Source: Holophagales bacterium UBA5704 (GTDB lineage Bacteria > Acidobacteriota > Thermoanaerobaculia > Multivoradales > UBA5704). Taken from it: a DNA stretch of 64,000 nt. The notes beneath the pieces were generated by a model. That model saw only the letters and a program-made list of their open reading frames with translations. It had not been told where the DNA came from and made no database searches. How positions within the stretch are numbered: position 1 is the first letter of the stretch; each line of letters starts with the position of its first letter. This document shows positions 1 through 8,311 of this stretch, one piece after another. The position numbers and the translations under genes were made by a program. The stretch spans positions 1 to 64,000 of the forward strand of contig DIHE01000038.1 in NCBI GenBank assembly GCA_002420005.1. Direction: 5' to 3'.

Positions 1-1
1 C

Positions 2-1891
2 CGCCATCTCCGCCAGCACCGGCGCCGCGAACAGATCCTCCAGCGCCACCTCGAACCCGCCCTCCTGCAACCGCGCCAGCAGCTGGGTGCCGCGCAGCGA
101 ATCGCCGCCCAGGGCGAAGAAGTGGTCCTCCGCCCCCACCGTCCCCGGCGCCAGCCCGAGCACCTCTTCCCACAGGGCGGCCAGCGATGCCTCGGCCGGG
201 GTGCGGGGAGCCACCCGTTCCCGCGCCGCGTCCCCGTCGCCGTCGCGCCACTCGCCGAGCGGCACCAGGCCGCCGGAGAGGAAGAGCTGCCGGCACTCGC
301 GGCGCTGGATCTTGCCGCTCGTGGTCTTCGGCACGCCGCCGGGCTTGACCAGCACCAGCCGCGCCACCGGCACCTCGTGCTCCTCGGCGATCGCCTGGCG
401 GATCGCCGCCGCCACCTCGCCCAGGTCGACGCCGCGGAACGACACCTCCTGCACCAGGACCAGGCGCTCCTCGCCGTCGTCCACGGTGAACGCCGCGCCG
501 GCATCCGGCCGCGCCGCCGGATGGCACCGCGCCGCCGTCCACTCCACGTCCTGGGGATAGAGATTGCGGCCCCGGATCAGAATCAGGTCCTTGATCCGCC
601 CGGTGATGAACAGCTCGCCGCCGCGCAGCAGACCGAGATCGCCGGTGCGCAGATACGGCCCTCCGCCGTCCTCCAGCCGCGCACCGAACGTCTCGGCGGT
701 GGCCTCGGGGCGGTTCCAGTAGCCGTGCGCCACCGTGGCGCCGGCCACCCAGACCTCGCCTTCTCCCACCACCACCCGCCGCGTCACCGGATCGACGATC
801 CGCACCTCGACGCCGGACGGGATGCCGCCACAGCTCACCAGCCGCCGCGCCGGCTCCACCGGGAAGATCGTGACCTCCGGGTGGTACCGGCTGCCGGAGA
901 CCATCAGCGTCGTCTCGGCGAGGCCATAGCAAGGCAGGAAGGAAGAGCTGCGGAACCCACACCCCGCGAACCGCGCGGCGAAGCGCTCCAGCGCCTCGGC
1001 GCGCACCGGCTCGGCGCCGTTGAACGCCACCCGCCAGCGCGAGAGATCGAGATCCGCCACCGCCGCGGGATCGACCTTGCGGCAGCACAGCTCATAGGCG
1101 AAGTTCGGCGCGCCGCTCACCACCCCGCCGTACTTGGCGATCGCGCGCAGCCAGCGCACCGGCTTCTGCAGAAAGTGAAGCGGCGCGAGCAGCACGCACG
1201 AGGAGCCGAGCCACAGCGGATGCAGCAGGCCGCCGATCAACCCCATGTCGTGGTAGAGCGGCAGCCAGCTCACCATCACCGAGGAGGCGTCGCTGCCGAT
1301 CGCCTCCTGGATGATCTTCTCGTTGGCGACCAGGTTGCCGTGCGAGACCATCACCCCTTTGGGCGTGCTGGTGGAGCCCGAGGTGTACTGCAGGAAGGCC
1401 AGGGTGTCCGCGGTGAGCCCGGGATCGCGCCACCCCGCGGCCTCGGCCTCCAGAATCTCGTCGATCTCCAGGCAGAGCGACGCCGCGCCGAGGCGCTCCA
1501 CCACCGGGCGCAGCGCGGCCGTCGTCAGGATGCAGCGGGGCGAGCCGTCCGCCAGAATCGCTTGCAAGCGCGGCACGCCGCGGCTGCCGGTCGGCGGATA
1601 CGCCGGCACCGCCACCGCCGCCGCGGCCAGGCAACCGAGAAACGCGACCGGATAGTCGAGCCCGGGAGGAAAGAGGAGCAGCACCCGCTCCCCGGCGAGA
1701 CCGAGCGCCTGCAGCCGCGCCGCCACCGCGCGCACCCGCAGGTCCAGCTCCGCATAGGACAACCGGCGCTCGTCCTCCTCGCCGTCCGCCAGAAAGACGT
1801 ACGCCAGGCGGCCGGGCGTTTCTGCGGCCCGGCGCCGCAGAACCTCGACGAGGCTCGAGACAGACCTGGAATCGAGAAAACCTTCAAGCAT
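2..1891 (-). CDS. Fatty-acyl-AMP ligase / carrier-protein megasynthase (N-terminal part, partial)
   Basis: Only the first 630 codons are in the window; the gene continues past the left edge. The product begins MLEGFLDSRSVSSLVEVLRR, the usual opening of fatty-acyl-AMP ligases (FAALs). The adenylate-forming core motif YTSGSTSTPKGV lies near residues 163-175 (the usual STGT is STST here) and the AETTLMVSG region follows. Around residue 590 a carrier-protein domain begins, with ALGGDSL; its Ser (~598) would carry phosphopantetheine. FAALs make acyl-adenylates and pass the chain to the carrier, loading a lipid starter onto PKS/NRPS lines. It could be a free-standing FAAL-ACP or the loading end of a larger lipopeptide synthase; the missing 3' part decides. 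No clear Shine-Dalgarno precedes this ATG, but it fits the family's N terminus. Divergent from the sialidase-like gene. Confidence 0.9.
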   Translation of the reverse strand, partial: MLEGFLDSRSVSSLVEVLRRRAAETPGRLAYVFLADGEEDERRLSYAELDLRVRAVAARLQALGLAGERVLLLFPPGLDYPVAFLGCLAAAAVAVPAYPPTGSRGVPRLQAILADGSPRCILTTAALRPVVERLGAASLCLEIDEILEAEAAGWRDPGLTADTLAFLQYTSGSTSTPKGVMVSHGNLVANEKIIQEAIGSDASSVMVSWLPLYHDMGLIGGLLHPLWLGSSCVLLAPLHFLQKPVRWLRAIAKYGGVVSGAPNFAYELCCRKVDPAAVADLDLSRWRVAFNGAEPVRAEALERFAARFAGCGFRSSSFLPCYGLAETTLMVSGSRYHPEVTIFPVEPARRLVSCGGIPSGVEVRIVDPVTRRVVVGEGEVWVAGATVAHGYWNRPEATAETFGARLEDGGGPYLRTGDLGLLRGGELFITGRIKDLILIRGRNLYPQDVEWTAARCHPAARPDAGAAFTVDDGEERLVLVQEVSFRGVDLGEVAAAIRQAIAEEHEVPVARLVLVKPGGVPKTTSGKIQRRECRQLFLSGGLVPLGEWRDGDGDAARERVAPRTPAEASLAALWEEVLGLAPGTVGAEDHFFALGGDSLRGTQLLARLQEGGFEVALEDLFAAPVLAEMA

Positions 1892-1966
1892 GGGTACGGA
1901 GTTCGTTGGTCTTTCGGTCGGAGGTGCGGGCTGGATTGTACCCAATCTGACGGCGGGCGAGAAGCG

Positions 1967-2001
1967 AAGGGGGAACGGGGGGAACCGGGGGAACGGAGGT
2001 A
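1967..2001. repeat. Short purine-rich 9-bp tandem repeat
   Basis: About three and a half direct copies of a GGGGGAACG/C unit sit in the 171-bp gap between the divergent FAAL and sialidase-like genes. A related array of short purine-rich units occurs near 5995-6105. No function is evident; it lies where the two divergent promoters are expected. Confidence 0.55.
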
Positions 2002-2062
2002 TGATGCGCGGACAATCGCCTGCGGCTCGAAGGCAATGGCAGGCGCCGGGAAAGGAACTGGC

Positions 2063-3712
2063 ATGGGCAGAGCTTCAAGCCTCCCGCCTCCACGCGGGGC
2101 GGCACGGGACTTCGTCGTCTGGGCGCTGCTGACGGCGGCGGCGTCTCCTCTCGTTGCGGCGCCTCCGGTCGCGGTACCGCACGTCGGGCCGAATCTGCGG
2201 CTCCACGGGCCGCAACGTCCGGCCCCCGACGGGCAGATCGGACGGGTGGGTTCCGCGGTCGCCACGGACGCGGCGGGACGGTTGGTGCTGGCCGCCTGGG
2301 AGACCCTCCAGGGCTCCTGCGGGCCGCCGTTCGGCAAGCCCTGCCCGGCTCCGGTTCCGCCGGGCCTCACGGCCGTGGGCGCCTCCTCCGATGGTGGGCG
2401 CACCTGGACCGAGCTCGGGGCACCTCCGCCGGTCGGAGATTCGATCGCAGGTGGCCATCCCTGGCTGGATCGCGGAGGTGCCGACCGGCAGACCTTCTAT
2501 CTGGTCAACCGGGCACGGCACGCCGCCGACCGGTCGCAGCAGACCGGCCTGACCTTCCACCGGGGACACTTCAAGGAAGGATCGTTCGTCTGGGACGACG
2601 GGAAGCTCCTCGCTCCGGCCGTCGCCGGCGACGTCTTGCGGGGCCCGAGCCTCGCTGCGGCCAAGGATGGGAGCGGGAAGCTCGTCGTCGGGTATGGCAA
2701 CCTCCGCAAGATCTGCGGCCAGCCGGGCCGTTCGGCCGGCCAGATCGAGCTCTTGCGCAGCAGTGACGGAGGCGTCACCTGGGAAGGGCCGGCCGTCGTC
2801 AGCCCCGACGACACCGCGGTCACGGCGGATCCCGCCGACCCCGCCTGCGGCAGCCCGGGGACCTTTCAATTCGCCACCAGTGTCGCCCTGGGGCTGCGTG
2901 ACGAGGTCTACGTGCTCTGGCAGGCCGGCCCGGTGGCGGCCATCGTCGACGGAGCCGTGGTCAACCAGCCGGTCGTGGGCATCCGTTTCGCCCGTTCGCT
3001 CGACGGCGGGAAGACCTTCCAGGCCCCGCGGGACCTCGCGCGGGTCAACGGGCTCTGGGAAAACCCGGCCGTCGGCTACAGCAAGGACAACCTGAACAAC
3101 TTCCCGCGCCTGGCGGTGGCCCCCGCGGGGCCCCACGCCGGCCGCCTCTACGTCACCTATGCCGGCTCCCTGGAGCCGGTGCGCGCACCCGCCACCGGCC
3201 AGAGCCTGGTGTCTTCCGAGATCTACCTGATCTCCTCCGACGACCAGGGAGCGACCTGGAGTCCACCCCGGCTCCTCGCCGGTGCGGTCCCGCCGACCGG
3301 CGTCAAACGTTTCTGGCCGACCGTGGCCGTGGAGCCGGACGGCGCCGTCGATGTGACGTTCCTGGAGAGCCGGGAGACGCAGGCGACCTCCGATCCGGGC
3401 GACGTCGAGTGCCGCGTGGAATTGCTTTCCGGGGCGACGCGGGCCGGTTCGGTCAGCTCCCTGGCGGACGTCTGGTGGGTGCGCTCCACCGACGGTGGCG
3501 CCGGATTCGGCGCTCCGATCCGGGTCACCTCCCAAACGAGCAACTGGTGTGCCACCCGGTCGGATCGCGCCGGCCTTCTGTTTGCGAACTTCGGCGACTA
3601 TCTCGGCCTGGCGGCGGCGGGCGGCCGGTTGTTCGCCGTCTGGACCGACGGCCGGGACGGTGTCCCGGATGCCTACGTCGCCGAGCTGCGGAGCCAGGAG
3701 GAAAAGCCATGA
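2063..3712 (+). CDS. Secreted sialidase-like BNR/Asp-box propeller protein
   Basis: 549-residue product with an N-terminal signal-like hydrophobic segment (WALLTAAASPLVAA, about residues 20-35), so probably exported. At least five Asp-box (BNR) motifs are visible: SSDGGRTW near 107, SSDGGVTW near 233, SLDGGKTF near 313, SSDDQGATW near 391 and STDGGAGF near 475. These are the blade turns of a six-bladed sialidase-type beta-propeller. Catalytic sialidase residues cannot be confirmed by eye, so substrate and activity are open; many such proteins are non-enzymatic. ATG 2063 is chosen because AAAGGA lies just upstream; an in-frame ATG at 2036 lacks one. The stop overlaps the next ATG (ATGA), so it is probably translationally coupled to the amine oxidase. 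Confidence 0.85.
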   Translation: MGRASSLPPPRGAARDFVVWALLTAAASPLVAAPPVAVPHVGPNLRLHGPQRPAPDGQIGRVGSAVATDAAGRLVLAAWETLQGSCGPPFGKPCPAPVPPGLTAVGASSDGGRTWTELGAPPPVGDSIAGGHPWLDRGGADRQTFYLVNRARHAADRSQQTGLTFHRGHFKEGSFVWDDGKLLAPAVAGDVLRGPSLAAAKDGSGKLVVGYGNLRKICGQPGRSAGQIELLRSSDGGVTWEGPAVVSPDDTAVTADPADPACGSPGTFQFATSVALGLRDEVYVLWQAGPVAAIVDGAVVNQPVVGIRFARSLDGGKTFQAPRDLARVNGLWENPAVGYSKDNLNNFPRLAVAPAGPHAGRLYVTYAGSLEPVRAPATGQSLVSSEIYLISSDDQGATWSPPRLLAGAVPPTGVKRFWPTVAVEPDGAVDVTFLESRETQATSDPGDVECRVELLSGATRAGSVSSLADVWWVRSTDGGAGFGAPIRVTSQTSNWCATRSDRAGLLFANFGDYLGLAAAGGRLFAVWTDGRDGVPDAYVAELRSQEEKP

Positions 3713-5217
3713 AGCCCGACCTCACCCGCCGTGCCTTCTTGCGGCACGCGGCCCTCACCGTTCCCGCCGTCGCAGCCTTCTCCGGGCTGGCCTCCGCCTC
3801 GGAGCCTGCGCCCGCGGCGCTCCCTCCGGCCTCCCGGCCGCGGAAGGTGATCGTGGTCGGCGCCGGCCTGGCCGGCCTGGCGGCTGCCTACGAGCTGGCC
3901 CGCGCGGGTCACGAGGTCACGGTCCTGGAGGCGCAGAACCGGGCCGGAGGAAGGGTCTGGACCGTGCGCGAGCCCTTCGCCGACGGGCTTTTCGTCGAGG
4001 CCGGGGCGGTCAATTTCGGCGACGCCTACCGGCACCTCGTCCGCTATGTCAAGGAGCTCGGCCTCACCGTCGCCTCGCCGGGGCCGCCACCCCAGCCCCT
4101 GATCCCCGTCACCTTCCTCGCCGGCCGGCGCATCGAGCTCAAGCCCGGCGCCCTGTCCAGCCTGCCCTTCGACCTCACGGCGGAGGAGAAAAGCCTGGGA
4201 GTCCCGGCTCTGTTTGACAAATTCCTCGGATCTGCGGGCGCCGAGCTGGGGGACCCGAGCGATCCGGCCTGGCGGATCGACCGCTTCGCCGACCTCGACC
4301 GGATGACCCTCGCGCAGTTCCTGCAGCGCCGGGGTGCCTCGGAGGGGGCGATCCGCCTGCTGGCGGCGAACACGGGCTTCGGCTACGGATGGTCCGAGAT
4401 CTCCGCCTTGCACCGCCTGATTTCGGACATGGCGCTGTTCCAGGCGGGCGGCTTGTCTGCGCGCTTCCTCGAAGGCGGCTCCGACCGCCTGCCGAACGCC
4501 TTCGCCAAAATCTTGCGGGAGCGAATCTGGTATGGCGCTCCGGTCGTCGCGATCCGCCAGGAGCCCGACAGGATCCGTGCCGTGGTCCGCCAGAGAGGAG
4601 TCGAGCAGACCCTCGAAGCCGATGACCTGGTCTGCGCCGTGCCGGTGCCGGCGCTGAAGACGATCCGCATCACCCCGGAGCTTCCTCCCGCCAAGCTGCA
4701 GATCCTCTCCAGCCTGGAATATGCTCCGGTGACCCGGATCTACCTCCAGACGCGCCGCCGGATCTGGGCCGAGCAGGGGCATGCGGGCACCTCCGCAACG
4801 GACCTCCCGATCCAGTTCGTGAGCGAGCAGCCGTTCATCCGTTCCGCCGACCAGACGCGCGGCATCCTCGAATGCCATGTCAAGGGTCCCGAGGCCGAGC
4901 GCATCGGAGCCCTCGACCCGGCGGACCAGATCTCCTTGGCCGTGGAACATTTGAGCAAGCTGCATCCGGGCCTCGAAAACGTCGTCGAGACGGGCATCTC
5001 GGTGAGCTGGCACAAGGACCCCTGGGCGGGAGGCGGCTACGCTTGGTGGAAGCCGGAGCAACTCACCCGGTGGATGCCCGAGCTGGCACGGGCGGAAGGA
5101 CGCATCCACTTCGCAGGGGAGCACACGGGTGTGCTCGCCCGCACCATGGAGGCCGCTCTCGAATCGGGATACCGGGCCGCGCGGGAGATCCACGAGAAGG
5201 CGACGGTGGGCGCGTGA
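3709..5217 (+). CDS. Flavin-dependent amine oxidase, Tat-exported
   Basis: 502 residues. The N terminus carries a twin-arginine signal (LTRRAFLRHA, then a hydrophobic stretch ending near ASASEP), so it should be exported folded with FAD bound. The dinucleotide-binding motif VVGAGLAGLAAAYELARAGHEVTVLEA is at about residues 48-74 (GxGxxG, closing acid E), followed by GGRVWT. The C-terminal FAD motif HFAGEHTG...MEAALESGYRAA is intact. This is the monoamine oxidase / phytoene desaturase-like superfamily, oxidising an amine or amino acid to an imine with H2O2. The substrate cannot be read from the sequence. It sits between a sialidase-like protein and an SDR and overlaps both genes by 4 bp (GTGA at its 3' end). 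Confidence 0.92.
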   Translation: MKPDLTRRAFLRHAALTVPAVAAFSGLASASEPAPAALPPASRPRKVIVVGAGLAGLAAAYELARAGHEVTVLEAQNRAGGRVWTVREPFADGLFVEAGAVNFGDAYRHLVRYVKELGLTVASPGPPPQPLIPVTFLAGRRIELKPGALSSLPFDLTAEEKSLGVPALFDKFLGSAGAELGDPSDPAWRIDRFADLDRMTLAQFLQRRGASEGAIRLLAANTGFGYGWSEISALHRLISDMALFQAGGLSARFLEGGSDRLPNAFAKILRERIWYGAPVVAIRQEPDRIRAVVRQRGVEQTLEADDLVCAVPVPALKTIRITPELPPAKLQILSSLEYAPVTRIYLQTRRRIWAEQGHAGTSATDLPIQFVSEQPFIRSADQTRGILECHVKGPEAERIGALDPADQISLAVEHLSKLHPGLENVVETGISVSWHKDPWAGGGYAWWKPEQLTRWMPELARAEGRIHFAGEHTGVLARTMEAALESGYRAAREIHEKATVGA

Positions 5218-5990
5218 CCCCGCCCTCCTCCCTCCTGAGCCTCGCCGGCAAGGTGGCGATCGTCACCGGAGCCTCCCGCGGGATCGGCGCGGCCATCGCG
5301 ACTTCCTTCGCGGCGGCGGGAGCGCGCGTCGTCCTGGCCAGCCGCAAGATCGACGCCCTGGAGCCCGTCGCCGCCGAGATCCGCTCCGCGGGGGGCGAGG
5401 CGCTCGCCGTCGCCTGCCACACCGGCCGCGCCGCGGACGTCGACGCCCTGGTGGCCCGGGCCTGCGAGGTCTTCGGCGGCGTCGACGTCCTGGTCAACAA
5501 CGCCGCCGCCAGCCCCCACTACGGCCCCCTGCTCGACGCCACGGAAATGCAGTGGGACAAGACCTTCGAGGTCAACGTCAAGGGCTACGTCCACACCATC
5601 CGCGCCTGCGTGCCGCGGATGCGTGAGCGCGGCGGCGGGCGGATCGTCAACGTCGCCTCGGTCGCCGGAGTGGTCCCGCATTCCGGCCTGGGGGTCTACG
5701 GGGTGACCAAGGCGGCGGTCCTCATGCTCTCCCGCACCCTGGCCATCGAGCTGGCGCCGGACATCCGGGTCAACGCCATTGCGCCGGGGCTCATCGAGAC
5801 GAAGTTCAGCGAGGTGCTGTGGTCGACGCCCGCCCTGCGGGCGAAAGCTCTGCGCGCCATCCCGCTCCACCGGATCGGCCGGACGGAAGACCTCGTCGGC
5901 GCCGCTCTCTACCTGGCGAGCGACGCCTCGGGGTTCGTGACCGGCAGCGTGATGACGGTGGACGGCGGCCAGACGGTCGGAGAGGCGTAG
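5214..5990 (+). CDS. SDR-family NAD(P)-dependent oxidoreductase
   Basis: 258 residues, starting at GTG 5214, whose GTGA overlaps the amine oxidase stop. Classical short-chain dehydrogenase features are all present: TGASRGIG cofactor loop near residues 18-25, NNAA near 98, catalytic Ser in VASVAG, YGVTK (YxxxK) near 164-168, and the C-terminal DGGQTV typical of this family. ASRK after beta-2 suggests NADP(H) preference. It resembles DHRS4/FabG-like carbonyl reductases, but the substrate is unknown. Co-transcription with the amine oxidase suggests it may process the resulting carbonyl product; that is inference. Confidence 0.92.
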   Translation: MTPPSSLLSLAGKVAIVTGASRGIGAAIATSFAAAGARVVLASRKIDALEPVAAEIRSAGGEALAVACHTGRAADVDALVARACEVFGGVDVLVNNAAASPHYGPLLDATEMQWDKTFEVNVKGYVHTIRACVPRMRERGGGRIVNVASVAGVVPHSGLGVYGVTKAAVLMLSRTLAIELAPDIRVNAIAPGLIETKFSEVLWSTPALRAKALRAIPLHRIGRTEDLVGAALYLASDASGFVTGSVMTVDGGQTVGEA

Positions 5991-6102
5991 AAGAGAAAAG
6001 GACCCCAAGGACAACAGGGGCGACAAGGCCCCCCCGCCCGGGTGGCTTCATCTCGTTGTTCTTGTTGTCCTTGTTGTCCCTTTGGTCCTTGGTCTTCCTC
6101 TC
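5991..6102. terminator. Purine/pyrimidine repeat arms between convergent genes, possible bidirectional terminator
   Basis: The gap between the converging SDR and recA genes contains an AAGGACAACA-like array (about 5997-6030), a GC-rich centre, and the complementary TTGTTGTCC array (about 6060-6100). The arms can pair into an imperfect hairpin, so it could terminate both transcripts. There is no clean T-tract, so this is inference from position and symmetry. Confidence 0.4.
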
Positions 6103-7125
6103 CTACTCCGCCCGCGCCGGGCTCACCGCCGGCAGGCCCATCTTTTCGCGGATCTTGCCTTCGACCTCGTCGGCCAGCTCGGGATTGTCGCGCAGATATT
6201 GTTTGGCGTTGTCGCGCCCCTGCCCGAGGCGCAGATCACCGTAGGAGTACCAGGCGCCGCTCTTGACCACCAGCTTGTGCTCGGCGCCGAGGTCGACCAG
6301 CTCGCCGGTGCGCGAGATGCCTTCTCCATAGTCGATGTCGAACTCGGCCTGGCGGAACGGCGCGGCCACCTTGTTCTTGACCACCTTCACCTTGGAGCGC
6401 GAGCCGGTGACCTCCTCGCCGTCCTTGATCGAGGCGATGCGGCGGATGTCGATGCGCACCGAGGAGTAGAACTTGAGCGCCCGGCCGCCGGTCGTCGTCT
6501 CCGGATTGCCGAACATGACCCCGATCTTCTCGCGGATCTGGTTGATGAAGACCAGGCAGGTGTTCGACTTGGAGATGATCGCGGTCAGCTTGCGCATGGC
6601 GTGCGACATCAGGCGGGCCTGCAGGCCGACGTGCGAGTCGCCCATGTCGCCTTCGAGCTCGGCCTTGGGCACCAGGGCCGCCACCGAGTCCACGACCACC
6701 ACGTCGATGCCGTTGCTGCGCACCAGCATCTCGGCGATCTCCAGCGCCTGCTCGCCGCTGTCCGGCTGCGAGACCAGCAGGTTGTCGATGTCCACCCCGA
6801 GCTTGCGGGCATACTCGGCATCCAGGGCATGCTCGGCGTCGATGAAGGCGGCGACGCCGCCACGCTTCTGCGCCTGCGCGACCACGGAGAGCGCCAGCGT
6901 CGTCTTGCCCGAGGACTCCGGCCCGAAGACTTCGACCACCCGGCCGCGCGGGAACCCGCCGATGCCGATCGCGGCATCGATCGAGATGGAGCCGGTGGGG
7001 ATGCAGTCGATGGCCAGCGTCTCGCGCTGACCCAGGCGCATGATGGCCCCCTTGCCGAATTGCCGCTCGATCTGCGAGAGCGCGCCGTCCACGGCCTTCA
7101 GCCGGTCGAATTTGGGTTCTGCCAT
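6103..7125 (-). CDS. recA: RecA recombinase
   Basis: 340 residues, normal RecA length. Starts MAEPKFDRLKAVDGALSQIE; the ATG at 7125 is preceded by AAGGAG at good spacing, which excludes upstream in-frame starts. Walker A GPESSGKT lies near residues 70-77, with AFIDAEHALD, the Walker B VVVDSVAALVPKAE, and the conserved GDSHVGLQARLMSHAMRK and FINQIREKIGVMFGNPETTTGG loops, all RecA hallmarks. It binds ssDNA with ATP, drives strand exchange, and triggers LexA self-cleavage. It is monocistronic here, with its own promoter upstream. Useful as a phylogenetic marker for the source organism. Confidence 0.99.
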   Translation of the reverse strand: MAEPKFDRLKAVDGALSQIERQFGKGAIMRLGQRETLAIDCIPTGSISIDAAIGIGGFPRGRVVEVFGPESSGKTTLALSVVAQAQKRGGVAAFIDAEHALDAEYARKLGVDIDNLLVSQPDSGEQALEIAEMLVRSNGIDVVVVDSVAALVPKAELEGDMGDSHVGLQARLMSHAMRKLTAIISKSNTCLVFINQIREKIGVMFGNPETTTGGRALKFYSSVRIDIRRIASIKDGEEVTGSRSKVKVVKNKVAAPFRQAEFDIDYGEGISRTGELVDLGAEHKLVVKSGAWYSYGDLRLGQGRDNAKQYLRDNPELADEVEGKIREKMGLPAVSPARAE

Positions 7126-7230
7126 ATCGTCTCGCTCCTTGCGGCCCGTGGGCCGGGGGACATGGTTGGTGGTGATAAAGACTGCTCCGGGCCGCATTGT
7201 ACGACCGATTACCGCCCCTTGAACAGACCC

Positions 7231-7259
7231 ATGGTAAAAGACGGGAATCCGGGGGTCAA
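7231..7259 (-). promoter_or_regulatory. Sigma70-type promoter for recA
   Basis: On the minus strand, TTGACC (7259-7254) and TACCAT (7236-7231) are separated by exactly 17 bp, about 105 bp before the recA start. The match to TTGACA/TATAAT is good for this GC-rich background. A GTTCA element directly downstream is where a LexA operator could sit, but I could not establish one. Confidence 0.55.
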
Positions 7260-7327
7260 TCCACCTTGTTGGAGCACGGTGCTATCGTGGAGCGCCGGCT
7301 CACCCTGGACGGAGCGGACGGAGGCTT

Positions 7328-8311
7328 ATGGAACCGAACCTTGTCGAGACGGTCGGGACGATCGAGGCGGGCGCAGCGGCGCGGGTCGTCGCCGACCCCA
7401 TCCAACGGCTGGAGGCGAACATCGCGCGGGTGGTCCGCGGCAAGCGCGAGGCGATCCGTTTCGCCACCGTCTGCGTGCTGGCGCGCGGCCACGTGCTCAT
7501 CGAAGACGTCCCCGGGGTCGGCAAGACGACCCTGTCGCAGGCGCTGGCCCGCTCCCTCGGGCTCTCCTTCCAGCGCATCCAGTTCACCAGCGACCTGCTG
7601 CCCTCGGACATCATCGGCGTCTCGATCTTCAACCAGAAGACGCAGGCCTTCGAGTTCGTGCCCGGGCCTCTCTTCGCCAATGTGGTGCTCGCCGACGAGA
7701 TCAACCGGGCGACCCCGAAGACCCAGTCGGCCCTCCTGGAGGCGATGAGCGAGCGGCGGGTCTCGGTCGAGCGCAAGCGCTTCGCCCTGCCCGAGCCGTT
7801 CATCGTCCTCGCCACCCAGAACCCGCTCGAATACCAGGGCACCTTCCCGCTCCCCGAATCGCAGCTCGACCGCTTCATGATGTCGCTCTCCCTCGGCTAT
7901 CCGCCGCGCGCCGACGAGCGCGAGCTCCTCCTCTCCGGCGGCGTGGAAAAGACCCTGGACGAGCTGCAGCCGGCGTTGCCGCGCGAGACCCTGCTCGAGC
8001 TGCAGGAGCGGGTGGGGCGGGTGCGTGTCGCCGAGAAGCTCGCGGAGTACATCCTTTCCCTCGCCGAGGCGACCCGCCGCGGCGGCGAGTTCCAGCTCGG
8101 CGTCTCCACCCGCGGCGCGCAGTCGCTGTTCCGGGCCGCCCAGGCGCTCGCCCTGTGCGAAGGGCGCGGCTTCGTCATCCCGGACGACGTGCAGCGGCTC
8201 GCCGTGCCGGTCCTCTCCCACCGCGTCCAGGTGAAGCGGGGGGCCGGCGACCTGGAAAGCACCCGCAAGGCCATCGAGCGGGTGTTGGCGGCGACGCCGG
8301 TTCCGCTGTGA
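7328..8311 (+). CDS. MoxR-family AAA+ ATPase
   Basis: 327 residues. Walker A GVGKTTL near residues 64-70, Walker B VVLADEINRA near 118-127, LEAMSERRV, and the FIVLATQNPLEYQGTFPLPESQLDRFM block that defines MoxR proteins. GGAGG precedes ATG 7328. MoxR ATPases act as chaperones that mature or activate partner proteins, usually encoded next to DUF58 (VWA-like) proteins, as here. The stop overlaps the next gene's GTG (GTGA). Together with the next two genes it forms a common three-gene module whose client is unknown. Confidence 0.95.
   Translation: MEPNLVETVGTIEAGAAARVVADPIQRLEANIARVVRGKREAIRFATVCVLARGHVLIEDVPGVGKTTLSQALARSLGLSFQRIQFTSDLLPSDIIGVSIFNQKTQAFEFVPGPLFANVVLADEINRATPKTQSALLEAMSERRVSVERKRFALPEPFIVLATQNPLEYQGTFPLPESQLDRFMMSLSLGYPPRADERELLLSGGVEKTLDELQPALPRETLLELQERVGRVRVAEKLAEYILSLAEATRRGGEFQLGVSTRGAQSLFRAAQALALCEGRGFVIPDDVQRLAVPVLSHRVQVKRGAGDLESTRKAIERVLAATPVPL

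Noticed and set aside
7190..7235. LexA operator for recA
   Set aside because: No clear copy of a known LexA palindrome was found; a GTTCA after the -10 is suggestive only.
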